Shown in pieces: positions 10,199-21,867 of a stretch of 42,523 nt of DNA (the first letter of the stretch is position 1; the number at the start of each line of letters is the position of its first letter). A program made the position numbers and the translations under genes. Source of the DNA: Gnetum montanum (lineage: Eukaryota > Streptophyta > Gnetopsida > Gnetales > Gnetaceae); contig MNCI01004374.1 of the NCBI GenBank assembly GCA_015680685.1, forward strand, positions 712,511-755,033. Reading direction: 5' to 3'. The notes under the pieces were generated by a model. The model was not told the origin of the DNA. It saw only the letters and a list, made by a program, of their open reading frames with translations, and did not search any database.

Positions 10199-11011
10199 TG
10201 AATCACTAAGGCGTTATGTGTGATCCAGTCAAATTCTATGGACCTATAATTACCCCATACACTGATTCCTCTAGGAAGTGAAATGGTGTTGAAAATTTTC
10301 ATTGTCTTTCCAACTACACTTGTGAGCCTCAAGGGTATGGTTTAAGTGTAATTGAGGTATAAGATTTTTTATCGTTTTTGTATTTTATGAATATAATCGC
10401 CTACAACAAGAATAAGGGTAGAGAAAATTAAAAACTAGTGTCTATTACCTAGCTAGACTAATAGAAGTAACCATCCCACTTTCTTGGACACATCCTAAAC
10501 ACACATAGCATTACTAGGCTACCAAACATTAAGCGTTTTTGGGTTACCAAGTACTATATGAATGCTTGAAGTGGTCATGATCATGTTCATTAATTGCTAG
10601 AAATAAATTTCTTAATGAAATGCATTAAAGTAAAGAGCAAGAAAGTAAAATGAAATAAGAAAATATTAAGCTATTCTTAGTACTACAAGGTTTTCCAAAA
10701 GAGTTTGTTTCTTTCTTATCACACTGCTGCACTCGGGTACATCAGTGCTTGAACAAAGAATCGTACATACTTTGGATTCCTTCTATGGGCACTCAAAAAA
10801 TATTCTAACTCTAGGGAGAAGAAATAGCAAGTGCTTTGCTACCTTGCTTCAAAACTAAAAACTGACTAATGAATTACTTTTCAAAATTGGAGCCCATGTG
10901 CAATATTCATAAACATAGGGTATATACCCCAACATTAGATATCTGACATTAGACCAAGGCCTTGACATCACGTACACAACGTTGCAGAAAACATAGAATG
11001 GTGATTCATCA
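10199..11011 (-). mobile_element. 5' LTR of element 2 (minus-oriented, 813 bp)
   Basis: TG...CA-bounded LTR on the minus strand. The U3 array of GATGTCA/GACGTTG-type motifs lies at 10921-10990, a weakened TATA (TATGTTTATGAATA) at about 10900-10918, and the GGGCACTCAAAAAATATTCTAAC block near 10785-10810. It is followed by the primer-binding site and gag, so it is the true 5' LTR. Confidence 0.6.
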
Positions 11012-13520
11012 ATGTTCTTATCACCTTGTCTATAAATGAATCCATTAATAGTGATTTCTTTGGCATTCCTCATAAAGGCCTAAAGGTTGTCACTAAGGTG
11101 GGTATAGAGGTGGAGCATAGGGAGGAGGTGGAGGAGTGGATGGGCACTCGCCATGCTCACAATGGATTGTATCCTAGCCAATTAAAGGTTAAAGAGGCTA
11201 GAGAGGCATATCCCTTATTCTACTCTCAAGGTTTTCGCAAGTTGCTATCATAGGGCAAGATCATGGGGGTTGAAGAAGCATGAACCATGAAGAAGGTCCT
11301 TTTCAAGGGTGCTTGATTCAATTGGGCTAGTCACTTAGTTTCTAAGGTATGTGGTGAAATCATCAAACTTCATGACAACCTCATAACAAAAGGCTTCATG
11401 CATTATTCATTCTTTATGACATATCTAAGGATTTTTGCAAAGTTCTTGGTGATAAGGAAGGATGGAAAATGGGTAAGATGATCCATGCCAACTCTCCAAG
11501 CTATGGGTTAAACATGTTTATCCCACCATGTAGACTCAGAATCAACTAGAGGACATTAGGGAGTCACTCTTTATTACCACTAACGGACTTTGTGGTAGGC
11601 CTTGTGTATCCCCTAACATCATGAGGATTGAGCACCAAGTTAAGCATGGAGACATTGATCAGGCTAAGACATTGTAGGATGAAGGTAAAGGTTCAACTAG
11701 AGCCAAACCAAAGAGGTCCATGATTGAGGAGAAAGCACGAGTTATCAAGAAACCTTCCAAGAGGAGGTTCATGATGAGGCTTGGCCAAGCAAGAAATGTG
11801 GTCATAAGTATGTTTTAACTTGTCTTAGTTGTTTTATATTTTTATGTTTTTTGTTATAGGGCTATATTTTCATTGTTTTTTACACAATATATGCTATGTC
11901 ATACCATGTTTTTCTCTTATTTTTCTTATAGGCAAAAACAAGAGCTAGTGGCCTAGGTAGTAGCAGTAGAGGTGGAGAAAAAAATTTTAGAGGATGAGCT
12001 TCTATAGTGCCATGAGAATGAGCTATTATCCAATGTTCCATTGGATGAATTTAACTCCATATTTCATCCCTCATAGCTAGGTGAACCCCTTGTCATCATC
12101 CAAGATGATGCTCCAGGTATGTATGCGTTTGGTTTTATGTGTTTAGGTTTTGTTTTTTTGTTTTCTTCATTTAAGCTTGATCTTAATCATTTACTAGTTG
12201 TTATGATTGCCTTAGTTGTTGAGCCTTACCCCATAGCCTCAACCTTCATGTTTCACATGAAGCCATGGGTTGATATTCCAAACAAGAGGAAATTCAATGG
12301 CTGAGGCTATGATTAATCGATTGCAACAAGTTGCTCCTAATATTGGTAAGAACTTTTCCTATCTTTCACTTTTGTATTTTCTATTTTATAGCCGTATAGT
12401 TTTAGTTATTTAGTTTTATTTTTGTTTCTTGGCTATTTAATTACTTTTTTGTTTTTGCATGTATTTTATTATGTTGTTTTTTTAGCACCTAAGCTTAGAT
12501 GGAATCCCAACCATCCTATTGAGATCAATACCTTACCTAGCCTACCATCTAATGTAGAGAACATACCACAAAATTTGTATGAAATTGTCATTCATTGTGT
12601 CTTTTAATCTGCCAAAACTTCATGGGAAATTTAACCTTCCCATGAGCTCCTATGGGAATGCATTGTAGCATTGAAGAAAGAAAACAAGAGGTTGGTTGAG
12701 GCTAATAGGGATCTCAATGATCGTAAGGAATTCATGGAGGCCCAAGTAGCCAACAGGAGTTCCTTGCAAACCAAAGAGATTGAGTGGATGTGGTACAAAA
12801 ATGCCATTCATGGTAAGGCTTCCCTTGTAAGGGAGGTTGTAGAATAAAAACTGTAGATGGACTTGTTGGTGTGTAAGTCCAGGGAGTGGTTAGACTACTA
12901 TGCTTAGGTTTTTGAGTGAGTCTAGGAATAAAAAGATCATAAGAAGAAATATAAGGCTAAGCATGAAGCTTACCTTAAGTGGTTAAAGGAGGAGTCCACC
13001 AAACAATGCAAGCTAAAGCTATTGTAAGAGGGATTTAGGTGGAGGATGTCTTCAAACTATTTGAAGACATCCTAACCATAGTTGGATCCTCATCTCCTTA
13101 GGTCTCTATTGCTTTTGGGAAGGTGACTATAGGTACATTTTTGTGAGAGCCACCCACATATAAAAATTGATGACAGCAACATCTTGAAAAGCATCAATCT
13201 TAGGGAGGTGGATTGGGTCCACATGACCAAGGAACATATCTTCCATCGTTTGGAGGTTGATCTTTGGAATCTCCCACCATAAGATCTTACACCCAAGCCC
13301 TCCAAAGTTTTCTTAGTTAATTTTCTTTAGCATATTTTAGTTCAATTTTATTTAATTTATCATTTTTGATTTTATTTTATACTTTGTTGATTATCCATTA
13401 ACTTGTGTTTTGTTGTGGTATAGGTACTAGCTAACACTAGCGACCCCAATGGTGAAGATAACAATGCTCCTCAACCCCCTCCAAGAGTTTCTTGGTACCA
13501 TCTATTAGTCATGGCCTTTT
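11012..13520 (+). pseudogene. aORF copy A, 3' exons (coiled-coil C-terminus)
   Basis: Exons inferred from GT-AG signals and from alignment to the copy at 32456-29790: 11012-11807, 11932-12116, 12216-12345, 12486-~13313, and 13424-~13520. The first carries HREEVEEWMG (partner HKEVKVWLG) and EAYPLFYSQGFRKLLS (partner DYPLFRSHAFPKLLS). The long fourth exon encodes a Lys/Glu-rich, probably coiled-coil stretch with MEAQVANRSSL (partner VEAQVANLESL) and EAYLKWLKEE, identical in both copies. Stops and frameshifts show it is dead. No enzyme signature was seen and the function is unknown. Confidence 0.65.
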
Positions 13521-14213
13521 GATTATTTCATTTAATATGTTAATGATATTGATGATGTTGTATTGGCTAGCGTTAGGCATTTGATTAGTTGATGTATTGG
13601 CTAGTATTAGCAATTTAATAAGTTGATAGATGGTTTATTGTTTCATGCATTGTTTAAAATTTTTTCATGGTATGTGAAAAAAATTTAAACTATTATTATT
13701 TTAAAGTTTAAATTTTGGTTTATATGTTCTAGTGTTTTAAGTTTTATATATGTTTAATGTTTACATTTTTGTTCATGTCATAGGCTATTTTGGTTAACTA
13801 TGTAAAATGGCCATAATGTAAACTAGGTTGTAATGGTTATAAAAGGTTTATGAGTTTTAGGCCATGGTAAGCCATATGTTTTTTGGCCAATTTTAGGCCA
13901 TGGCAAGCCCGACATTCTAAAAGAAAAATTTTTATTAGTGTTTTATTTTTAAAATTTTTATAAGTTTTTCAAGTTTCAAAGTTTTTATCATATTTTTTAT
14001 GGTTTACATTCTAAGATAAAAAAGGCTTGAAAAAGTAAATTGTAAACAAGAGTGAGCCTTAGGCTACATGCAAAGTAAAGGTTAAAGCAAAGTAAAACAA
14101 AGGTAAATAAAATGGTGCATACAACTAAAAAATGTGAACTAGGCTATGGAAGATTATAGGAAAATTGAGCTATATGGTTAAAAGTGCAAGGGTAATAAAA
14201 TCAAGGGGATACA
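13521..14213. repeat. AT-rich spacer with two CCATGGCCTAAAA-type repeats (copy A)
   Basis: No gene was seen. Minus-strand copies of the CCATGGCCTAAAACTGG-type repeat lie at 13855-13874 and 13891-13910, the place where copy B has its array (29256-29442). Near 13550-13640 a short stretch repeats GTATTGGCTAG and AGTTGAT. Confidence 0.5.
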
Positions 14214-17200
14214 TCAACTGTGTAAGTTTTTTCTAATCTTTGACAAATTAGGAAACATGTATAGTCTACTTTGCACAATTTTGTATTCCCCATTTACTTC
14301 ACTAACTATGTTAAATGGAAGCTCTTCCCATGGTGCATCCATGGGTCCATCATAGTTGGTCTTGGCCACTTCTACTCTCTTGGGTTTCTTGAACTTGTGG
14401 TTGATAGTAGGATTTTTTTTCTAAAATTCCATTTCAGACCCTTGTTCGATGTCAACATTGTTGATTGTCAAGGAGACGACACTATCACTATGGATGATGA
14501 TTTTACCTCCCTCATAAGACAGATGAATTTCTTGGTGGATTGGTGAGGAAACAACTCATAGTTGATCTAACCAAGGCCTCCCCAAGATAAGCTTATACCT
14601 TGGTGTTTCCTCCACCATTAAGAATTGGTTGTTATGGGGAATTTTTCCCTTGTCACAAAATCTAAAGAAATTGAGCCTTTTATGACTACCCAAGATCCAT
14701 TAAAGGATTTGAGGATGGTTGTTAAAGTATGTTTCATATGTTTAGTTAGGCTTAGACATTCTACAATGGTATAGGGTATTATTTTTATTGTGGCTCCATC
14801 ATCAACATGCACTGTATGCAGTTTGTACCATCCTTCCCTTATTGTTATAAATAGAGGAGCCTTGGTTGTCTCACCATCTTGGGAATTGATCTTGATTTTG
14901 CTATTGCAAAACACTAGTGTTGTTAACCTTGTTTCTTCCTTTGGTAAAGGTGGTAACATCACTACATGAATGAACTCTTCACTAGTAAGGATATTCTTGC
15001 TAAGAGGAATAGAGGTCAACATCTTGACTAATGCTTCATGGTACGTAGCAGAAGTCATCACAAGGCCATACAGGCTAAGTGAATTATTCTTCTATTTTAG
15101 TGATTGCTTGACTTATTCCATCACATTGAGGAAGTCCTTATCACTGCTTGTGGGCTTTTCTCTCTTAGCATTCTTGACTTCCTCCATGTGTTCCAAGATG
15201 CAAACTTCATGCTTCAATGGTTTTTTGGTTTCTTTTCCCTATCCTTATGGTTTGGGGCCCTCCTATAGTTGATTGGTTGATGTGGCTTGAGCATCAAAAC
15301 TCATCAAAATGTATGAGATGGGAGTGGGATTTAGTGGGCTCACTTCCTTTTGTGCATTTTTCTATTTAGTTTTGTTGTTCTTTGGCTTTAGTATAGGCTT
15401 CTTGCATTGTTTACTTGGAGATTTTTCATTGTTGTTGATTGGTTGCAAAGAACCCATTGCGTTGGCCACTACAGGAGGACATTTTTTAGGTGTAGGAGTA
15501 GGTTTGGTTTTAGATTTAGCAAGAGAAGGTACCTTGATCACAAAATGATCCTTGGGAGGCATGGATGATTGTATCCTTAAAACAAAAGAGGACCTTGAGC
15601 TAGTCAAAGCTGAAGGATCCCTATCATTGCAGGGAGGTACCTGCATCATAAATGGCTCCTATGAAACTCTAGATTTGTTGATCACGTTGAATTTCACGAT
15701 AGTATACGCAATTTTTTTGGTATTCAATGGGTCCTTGTAGATGTGCATGAATTGATTTTGTAATTTAACTCGATTGGAGGCATCAAGGATCAATTCATCC
15801 TTATCTGTCATCTTCTATAGGACATCCTTGAATGCTAGGAAAAAGTTGGTATCATGACCTGGCAATTGATTATAGTGGAAAAAATGGTCAAGTTTGAAGT
15901 AATTAGGTATTAAGTGATCATCCTTGGTTGTAAGAGTGATATTTTTGACTATCTCACATAGCTAATCATGCCTTTAGTAGGCATTTTTAGTCATTTGTCT
16001 GTATTGTATTCTCCCACTATTAATAATTGATCAAGGAGTTTCGATGGATTCAACAGTAACCTTGTATACTTTGACTAGTGTTTTCATTCAAAATTAGGCC
16101 TTTTGGTAGTTGATGCAAAGGCCCTAGTCATCAAATGTTGATTGTTGTTAGTAGGGACATTGGGTTAATTAGGCTTATGCCCTTGCATGGTCGTTCTATA
16201 GTTGTCTTTGGCCACTGTGGCCATAATTGTGTTGTTTTTCCTTCCCTTCTTCTTATATTTCCATGTATGTTGGATCTTAAATGACATGTAGGTAATATCA
16301 TGACTAGCCTCAACCACATCCTTAACATTTTTTGCTTAGAAAAAGTCTTGGCTGAGTGACTGCAAATCAAGGTAATATATTTTTGACTTAATGAAGCCAT
16401 TAACTATCCCCTTGAAGATAGCGAGAAGATGGGTTTCAACTATGGGTTTCAAAATTTGGTTAAGGAGAGCATTCCATTATATGAATTTCTTTACGGGTTC
16501 AAGAGATCCCTAGTTGACCTTCATTAGTTGGTCAAGAGTCATATCCGATTTCAAGTTGTACTTGAAATAGTTAACAAACTATGAAATTAAGTCTTCCAGT
16601 GATAATATGGATCCTCTCAGTAACACACAGTAATATTATAAGATCTTTTTGGTTAGAGACATAGGGTATATTTTCATGATGGTATGTGGCTAGGCTTTTA
16701 GTAACAAGTACTCAGAATGGGATGTAATCTGCTAGGAATTCAAGAAACCTTCACTATTGTATTTGGTGAATTGGGGAATGGGGATGCCCATCAAAAGACT
16801 TATTGATGGGATAGTAGGATTGATGGAATCATCTTGATAGAAGTCCATTATCTTTACTTTCGAGTTTGTGAAAGCTTTAAGCTTCTGTAATTCTTCTATC
16901 AAGTCCTGGATCATTTAGAATGCATGATCCACTCATTAGGGCATTTCCATTGATTATGGTATTTACACAAATGGTTGAGGTGTTAGTTGGGAGGGTTGTG
17001 GCCTTGCTATGGGCTATGGTATGGAAGGGAGAGGATGGGTTATGGTGGTCATGGTTGAGCTAAACAAGAAGAAGGATGTTTGTGCTAGCACTTGGGGCGC
17101 AAAGGGGACAAATGGTATTTGTGTCCCTTAGATCACCTGTGATCTTGCTGTGGGATCCACTAGTATAGAGAAGGGATGGGTGTAGGTGAGAACCACTGGT

Positions 17201-17836
17201 GAAGACCATGTGGGCTTAGGTTTCATGGCAAAAGGCATGAAAGAAAATAAGGAGGCCATTTGGGACACAAACTATGCCTAATGGACTGCTATAATAGGAG
17301 CTGGTCCGAACATGGTTGGGTATACAAGAGATGATGGTTGGAAGAAATAGGCAAGGCCAAAGTGTCCTTAGTAGTTTCATGGATTGATTGTTGGAATAGG
17401 ATTCCTATGAAAGTCTCTAGTTTGAGATCTACCTCAAACTCATTATGCTCTCTGTGTGGCTCTTTGAGCTCAATTTCACATCTTTCTCATCCATATTAGT
17501 TAATTAAGAAATTATACATAAATGGACATCATTCAAGGATATTTTATCATAGGAATAGGGTATGTATTCCTTCCCATTACAATGGATTAACTCCTGATCA
17601 TGCTTGGCTTTAGCCTATACACATGGAAGGAGTAATCCAACTTGGATTTTAGTAGAGATGTAGTTATAATGCTCTTCATTGAGCACAAAAAAGTTTAGGC
17701 TTTTCCCTCATAGCCTAAGCAATTGTCTACACTCGGCTATATCAAGGTCTCTAGGATCATAGATCCTCATTCCATCTTGACTAGATATAATGTTGGTCAT
17801 GTTGATGGACAACATGGTGGACTTACCAAAAGACAT
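14214..17836 (-). pseudogene. Gag-protease of copy A (Ty3/gypsy-like, no RT)
   Basis: About 1207 codons, from MSF at 17836 to a TGA at 14214-14216. In order: DPRDLD; GKEYIP near 17560; PIPQFTKYN (gag core start, about 16770); a decayed zinc-knuckle-like block HYNQLPGHDTNFF (about 15830-15870; its Cys codons are lost); aspartic-protease motif VDDGAT (about 14790-14810); and LILGRPWL (about 14570-14595). It ends in GELPFNIV-type sequence and LHS-stop. Frameshifts and stops are common. Copy B (25348-28969) is homologous throughout and 1 bp shorter. Gypsy pol normally continues into RT after the GRPWL region; here it stops in both copies. Confidence 0.75.
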
Positions 17837-17839
17837 TAT

Positions 17840-18430
17840 CAAAAATGTTGATTTTAACTTTTTACTATCTTTGGTAGAAATTTCAATAAGTTGGAATTTC
17901 CCAATGGTATAGTTGACTATAAATGGTAAAAAATTGTTGAAAGTGTTATTGTAGTATAAATGGTATATTCTACCTTTTGGAAAAGTTATGTTGTGGTATT
18001 GAAGTTGGTAATACCAACTACATTGGGCAGGATCTACGTTGTGGATTGTACACTAGATCATAGTATTTTTCAACCAACTACATTGAGGTAGTGGTAGAAA
18101 AAAATTCTTACTTGGAAAAACCAAACTAGAAATGTTTTCCAAAGGTTATGTATGTTGCTTTGAGAAAATTAATTGTGAATGTTTTGGTTTTCATCTAAGA
18201 CTACGCTAGATTCTTGGCAATGACTACATTGGCTTCTCACTACAATATTTCATAGTAGAGATGTTAGGTTTTAAAATGGCCTCGACTAGTGTTTAGGTTC
18301 CAAACACAGGTTTTATAAGGAAGAAGTCACAAGTTTTGATGTTGACTATGTTGGATTCCAAGAATCTAGAAACTACTATGAAAATCTAGTAAATGCCCAA
18401 ATCACCAACCAGAACTACGTTGGGTATGAT
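17840..18430. repeat. ACTACGTTGG-type array between leader and gag of copy A
   Basis: Dispersed variants of (G/A)ACTA(C/T)(G/A)TTGG occur near 18017, 18031, 18078, 18200, 18221, 18341 and 18412. CG, TG and CA alternate at the CpG of the motif. The same motif fills 22385-22700. Confidence 0.6.
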
Positions 18431-18581
18431 GGATAGGAATTGGAATGTCAATGTTGGTTTGTTTTTTGAAGTTAAATGTTGAAAAAGATATTTTGCAAAT
18501 GTTGAAAATAGCTAAAAACATGCTTTTGAAAAATGTTGAAAATTGATTTTGTAAATAGTTTTGGCTAAGAATTCGAGCAAC

Positions 18582-18610
18582 GCTCCTCCTTCTAGCACTA
18601 GAAACTATAG
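18582..18610 (-). other. Leader motif of copy A
   Basis: The minus strand reads CTATAGTTT-CTAGTGCTAGAAGGAGGAGC. It matches the copy B leader at 24585-24616. Both are preceded by GAGGCCCTTGGGATCCA (minus strand near 18675 here; plus strand near 24512 in copy B). It marks the boundary between LTR and internal region for the minus-oriented element. Confidence 0.55.
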
Positions 18611-18699
18611 TGCTTGGAAAATTCAATTGGTGGAAAACCAAAAATCCTAGGTTGAAAAAGCCTAAACCTTGGATCCCAAGGGCCTCCAAGAAAAATAGG

Positions 18700-19680
18700 A
18701 TCTAATGTCTCTTGGATGATCTTTTTGATGACCCAAGGACTTACAAAATATAAACAAGAAAATAAAATTATAAATTCAAATGGAAATAAATTAACATAGA
18801 ATTAAACTCAGAATGAAATATGCATTACAAATGAGCTGAAAACTTTATTAAATGAAAGTGTAAAGTTCAAAGAGTACAAATGATGTGCTCAAAGCATAAG
18901 AAGCTAACTTGAATGGAGCTTGAAGCATGTTGGAGCTAATAGGTTGTGATCTACAATGGATCTCCATGGTCTAGGTACTTCCTAGTTTCAATCTCTTACA
19001 ACTTCTTGCTAGTTTTCATTTAAGTCTACAACTTTGGCTACAGTTGGTGTAAATAGTGATGTACACTCCTATTCTAGTATGACTATACTAAGAGTCTCTA
19101 GTGCTTAGCATAGATGCCAAATGGAATTCAAGTGCTCAAGGTTGTAAGAAATACTATTATATTTCTTGGTTACAAAAATGTTTAGACCCTAGATTAGTTA
19201 TTTATATTAGAATTTTATAGGGTTCTAGGTTGTTCATTTCATGTTGCAAATTACTACCATGATTGCTAATATATTGATGCTGGTTAAAGGTGTAATGGTT
19301 ATGATCTCTAATGTAGTTGACCATTTCTAGTAAGTTTTGATGCACCAAGGTGTTAGCGACCATTTGGTACGCGACCGCCAACGAGTGTCCTCAAACAGGA
19401 TTTAGGTGCTTGCTGGTCTTCTGGAAACACCAAGGCCTAGATATCTCCAAATAGATTTAGTAGTTAATGTGAGTATGTGTGTGTGTTGTTGTGGTGTGCG
19501 GTTGTGAAAAATGAAACGATTGGGTTGTGTGTAAAACTACAAATGACTTATCTTAAAGAGATTCAGCCAACTTTGCCAAGTACTGTGAGTTGTTGAGAGT
19601 TCCTATTTTGTTCAATTGCCTAGTCTATGTAGTCCTTATAATACCTACTTGTAACAAATAAAATTTTGAAAAAAAATTTG
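18700..19680 (-). mobile_element. Probable 5' LTR of copy A (minus-oriented)
   Basis: The minus strand carries ACCCTATAAAA (TATA at 19211-19220), then an R/U5 segment (18860-18780) that aligns with copy B: TTTGTAC, TTTGAACTTT, TTTAATAAA and CATTCT-GAGT against the same words at 24300-24400. The LTR start is uncertain; no TG end or duplication was found, so the upper limit is a guess. It is the promoter expected to transcribe the 17836-14214 frame. Confidence 0.5.
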
Positions 19681-20320
19681 AGCACAAATCTGTAAATCTA
19701 CTTCTAATTTTCCCCAGAGAAAGAGATAGCTCCACAAGAAAACAAGAAATAGAGCAAGATTCAATGAAAATAGAAAGAAGAGAAAAAGAAAGAAGATTTG
19801 TGGAAAGATCTCAAATGTTTAAACAAGGTAAAATGATACGAGTAAACACTTCACAATAAAGCTATCCCAAATTCAATAACTACGAATTGTTCAAACTTCC
19901 AAGGCTCAAATAAGCAATTTCTTCAAGACAATCCTACTATGCTACCNNNNNNNNNNNNNNNNNNNNNNNNNNNNNNNNNNNNNNNNNNNNNNNNNNNNNN
20001 NNNNNNNNNNNNNNNNNNNNNNNCTCTTAAGGCTTTCAAACACAAGCTCTTCTATGGAAAAATTTTAATAGAAATTTTCTATCATGCAACTAGAACAATA
20101 AGAGCAATCTAAAAATCCCAAAATTACTTACCAAGCATGATACTATTTAAACCACTAGCTAAATAATTTAAACAAAATAAAAAATCATAAGCATAACTCA
20201 CACGACTATGACAAACAGGCTGAAATGTTGTCTTTAGCAAGTCATCTTACAAGTAATCTTTCAAAATGTCTTTTTACAAATGCTCTTCCAAGAGTGTTCT
20301 CCCCCACCCTTCTAACCCCT
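19681..20320. other. Gap-containing stretch without a recognised gene
   Basis: Purine-rich on the plus strand near 19720-19810, then low complexity. It includes 77 N at 19947-20023 (assembly gap of unknown true size). Nothing coding was recognised. Confidence 0.5.
19947..20023. other. Assembly gap (77 N)
   Basis: A run of N. The sequence on the two sides may not be adjacent in the genome. Confidence 0.99.
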
Positions 20321-20325
20321 GAAGC

Positions 20326-20460
20326 CTTTTTATAGGGTTCAAAAGGTAGTTAGATATTCCAAAATGTCTTGGCTAACTTCTCTCCCAAGTAAGGAAGTTA
20401 TAACTTGCCCAACAAGTTAGGAAGTTGTAACTTATACATAAAGTTAGGAGAAAATCATGC
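20326..20460 (-). promoter_or_regulatory. LTR-type promoter with a GTTATAACTTCC array
   Basis: The minus strand has ACCCTATAAAAAGGCTTC (TATA at 20326-20338). In the ~120 bp upstream (20345-20460), AAGTTATAACTTCCT and AAGTTACAACTTCCT alternate with ACTTG. The layout of array, then TATA, then about 80 bp, then AAAGACATTTT fits an LTR of a further minus-oriented family. Its internal region is not visible because of the gap. Confidence 0.45.
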
Positions 20461-20512
20461 TAACAATAGCATGTGTAAATATTACAAATATTTCTTTTAT
20501 AAGTGACAACCC

Positions 20513-20550
20513 ATATAATAATAATAATAATAAAATAAAATAAAATAAAT
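20513..20550. repeat. ATA/AAAAT microsatellite
   Basis: About six ATA (AAT) units pass directly into AAAAT units. A simple sequence repeat. Confidence 0.8.
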
Positions 20551-21099
20551 CTAAGATCTTCAATATTATAAGAGCTTCATACAATTGTTATTTTTCTTTA
20601 GGATTTTAAGTTTTTAAATATCATTAACCACTGAAGCCCTAGTAATTTTCATGAACAAGCGATAGTAAAAAAGTAATTCGGCATCCACCTTAGTGTAGAC
20701 GTTGGTGTTGGTAGCTATATGATTTTTTAAATGAAGAAAGCTAGTCTTTGCAAATTTTTGATGCTATATAATTAAATATTATGCATTTTATATCCACATA
20801 AAATCAACTGCTAGCTTCCTTGGAAAAATGATGTTCGCTGGAAAAAGAAATTTGAATACGGCGGTGGTTACTTGGTGCCGTTAAAAATGCATCCGAATGT
20901 GAAGGCCAAATGTGAAGGCGCCAAGCCTGGACATGCCCAGTTTCTGCAAATAGTTTCAAATTATTCCACCTTGCCAGAACCATATATCAACTTCCACCAT
21001 GAAAGAAGGCCTTGCTGCTGCATCCGGTAATGTTGCCATGTGTTCCATAAAAAACTACAGTCGTTGTAACCTTTACTGTAGTGGCTGCAGATCAATATT

Positions 21100-21867
21100 C
21101 TATAAGCACTTTAGTAGGGCCTGAATTTGTTGCCACTTCGTCCTGTTGTGATGTTCTGAAAGCCAAGTTCTACAATTGCAGTCTATCTGCTCAGTTTCAA
21201 ACATAATAACATAATGACCTGATGAAGAAACCCTGGGAGCTGCAAAGCCAGAGGGACCATATGCCCCACTTCTGGCAACGGTTGCTTCATGCATTTGATC
21301 ATACGTAGGATCGTTTGTAGGCATCTCAAAGCGACAGACTGGGTAGGGATTATGCTATGCAAGCTAGGGCAAAATATAGTCATCATGGTACATATGTTTG
21401 CAAGGCATGCACTTTACAAACTTCCCCAAGCTCAAACTCATCCTTGCAGACAGCACACTGGCCTCCAATATCCTGGGCGGAGATGCGAACATTCTCAGGC
21501 ACATCAACAGAGGCTTGAGAAGCCGGTGGATGTAGCAGCTACTTGATGAAGAAATCCACATTGAAATCGAAGCACCAGCGCCTCGTCCTACGAAGCCTGA
21601 ACGGGAACTCATCATCATGGTCATGCGTGCTGAATGGTGAACCCGTCAAAAAAAATCGTCGACGACATAGGCACTTTGTAATTTCTGGCAAATCATGTTC
21701 ATCATGGATTCTTCATCTGAGTCATCGCTAGAGTTGCTAGGGTTCCTACCATGGCTATGAATCTCTGATTCCCATTCCTCCACGAATCCGTCATTGCAGA
21801 AAGGGAAACACAGGTCTGTGTTGCAACCGCGCGGCCCGTGGATCGAACGATGGCACTGGTAGTAGTA
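21100..21867 (-). pseudogene. RING-H2 ubiquitin-ligase relative with N-terminal zinc ribbon (RDUF/BCA2-like), broken
   Basis: In order on the minus strand: a zinc-ribbon-like start (YYYQCHRS..., then FCNDGFVEEW, 21867-21775) whose first Cys codon reads Tyr; an acidic Ser/Asp stretch; PPASQASVDVPENVRI; QCAVCKDEFELGE (21462-21422); and, after a one-base frameshift near 21419, FVKCMPCKHMYHDDYILP, PVCRFEMPTNDPTYDQM and a tail to the stop at 21100. This is the order of plant zinc-ribbon/RING-H2 E3 ligases. RING ligands 6 and 7 are Tyr (HDDY, NPYPVC), and Trp and Gln codons of the PWL..H segment are now TAG. A stop near 21650 and the frameshift confirm a dead gene. It shows no intron. It is clearly richer in CpG than the flanking repeats. 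Confidence 0.75.

Larger units (their letters stand above)
7376..11011 (-). mobile_element. LTR element 2 inserted in aORF copy A, with inverted terminal LTRs
   Basis: This 3.6-kb unit begins TGATGAATCA and ends TGATTCATCA, so both outer ends are the start (U3 end) of the same LTR. Parts: a plus-oriented LTR 7376-~8156; a truncated minus-oriented LTR start ~8388-8162; a minus-strand gag (10003 to ~8640); a primer-binding site 10179-10196; and a minus-oriented LTR 11011-10199 (813 bp). A normal LTR element has direct, not inverted, terminal LTRs. The ATATT/ATGTT flanks suggest it entered as one unit. Its gag and primer-binding site are related to element 1. Confidence 0.65.

Noticed and set aside
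7376-11011. DNA transposon with long terminal inverted repeats (Mutator or foldback type)
   Set aside because: The 'inverted repeats' carry TATA, a primer-binding site and LTR order, and the interior encodes gag, so an LTR element with inverted LTRs explains it better. The 5-bp flank also suits an LTR integrase.
15362-15649. Plus- and minus-strand open frames overlapping the protease-gag linker of copy A
   Set aside because: The minus frame is part of the gag-protease reading region (same PPCN and SFVLRI sequence as copy B near 27550-27630). The plus frames at 14970-15740 are shadows of it.
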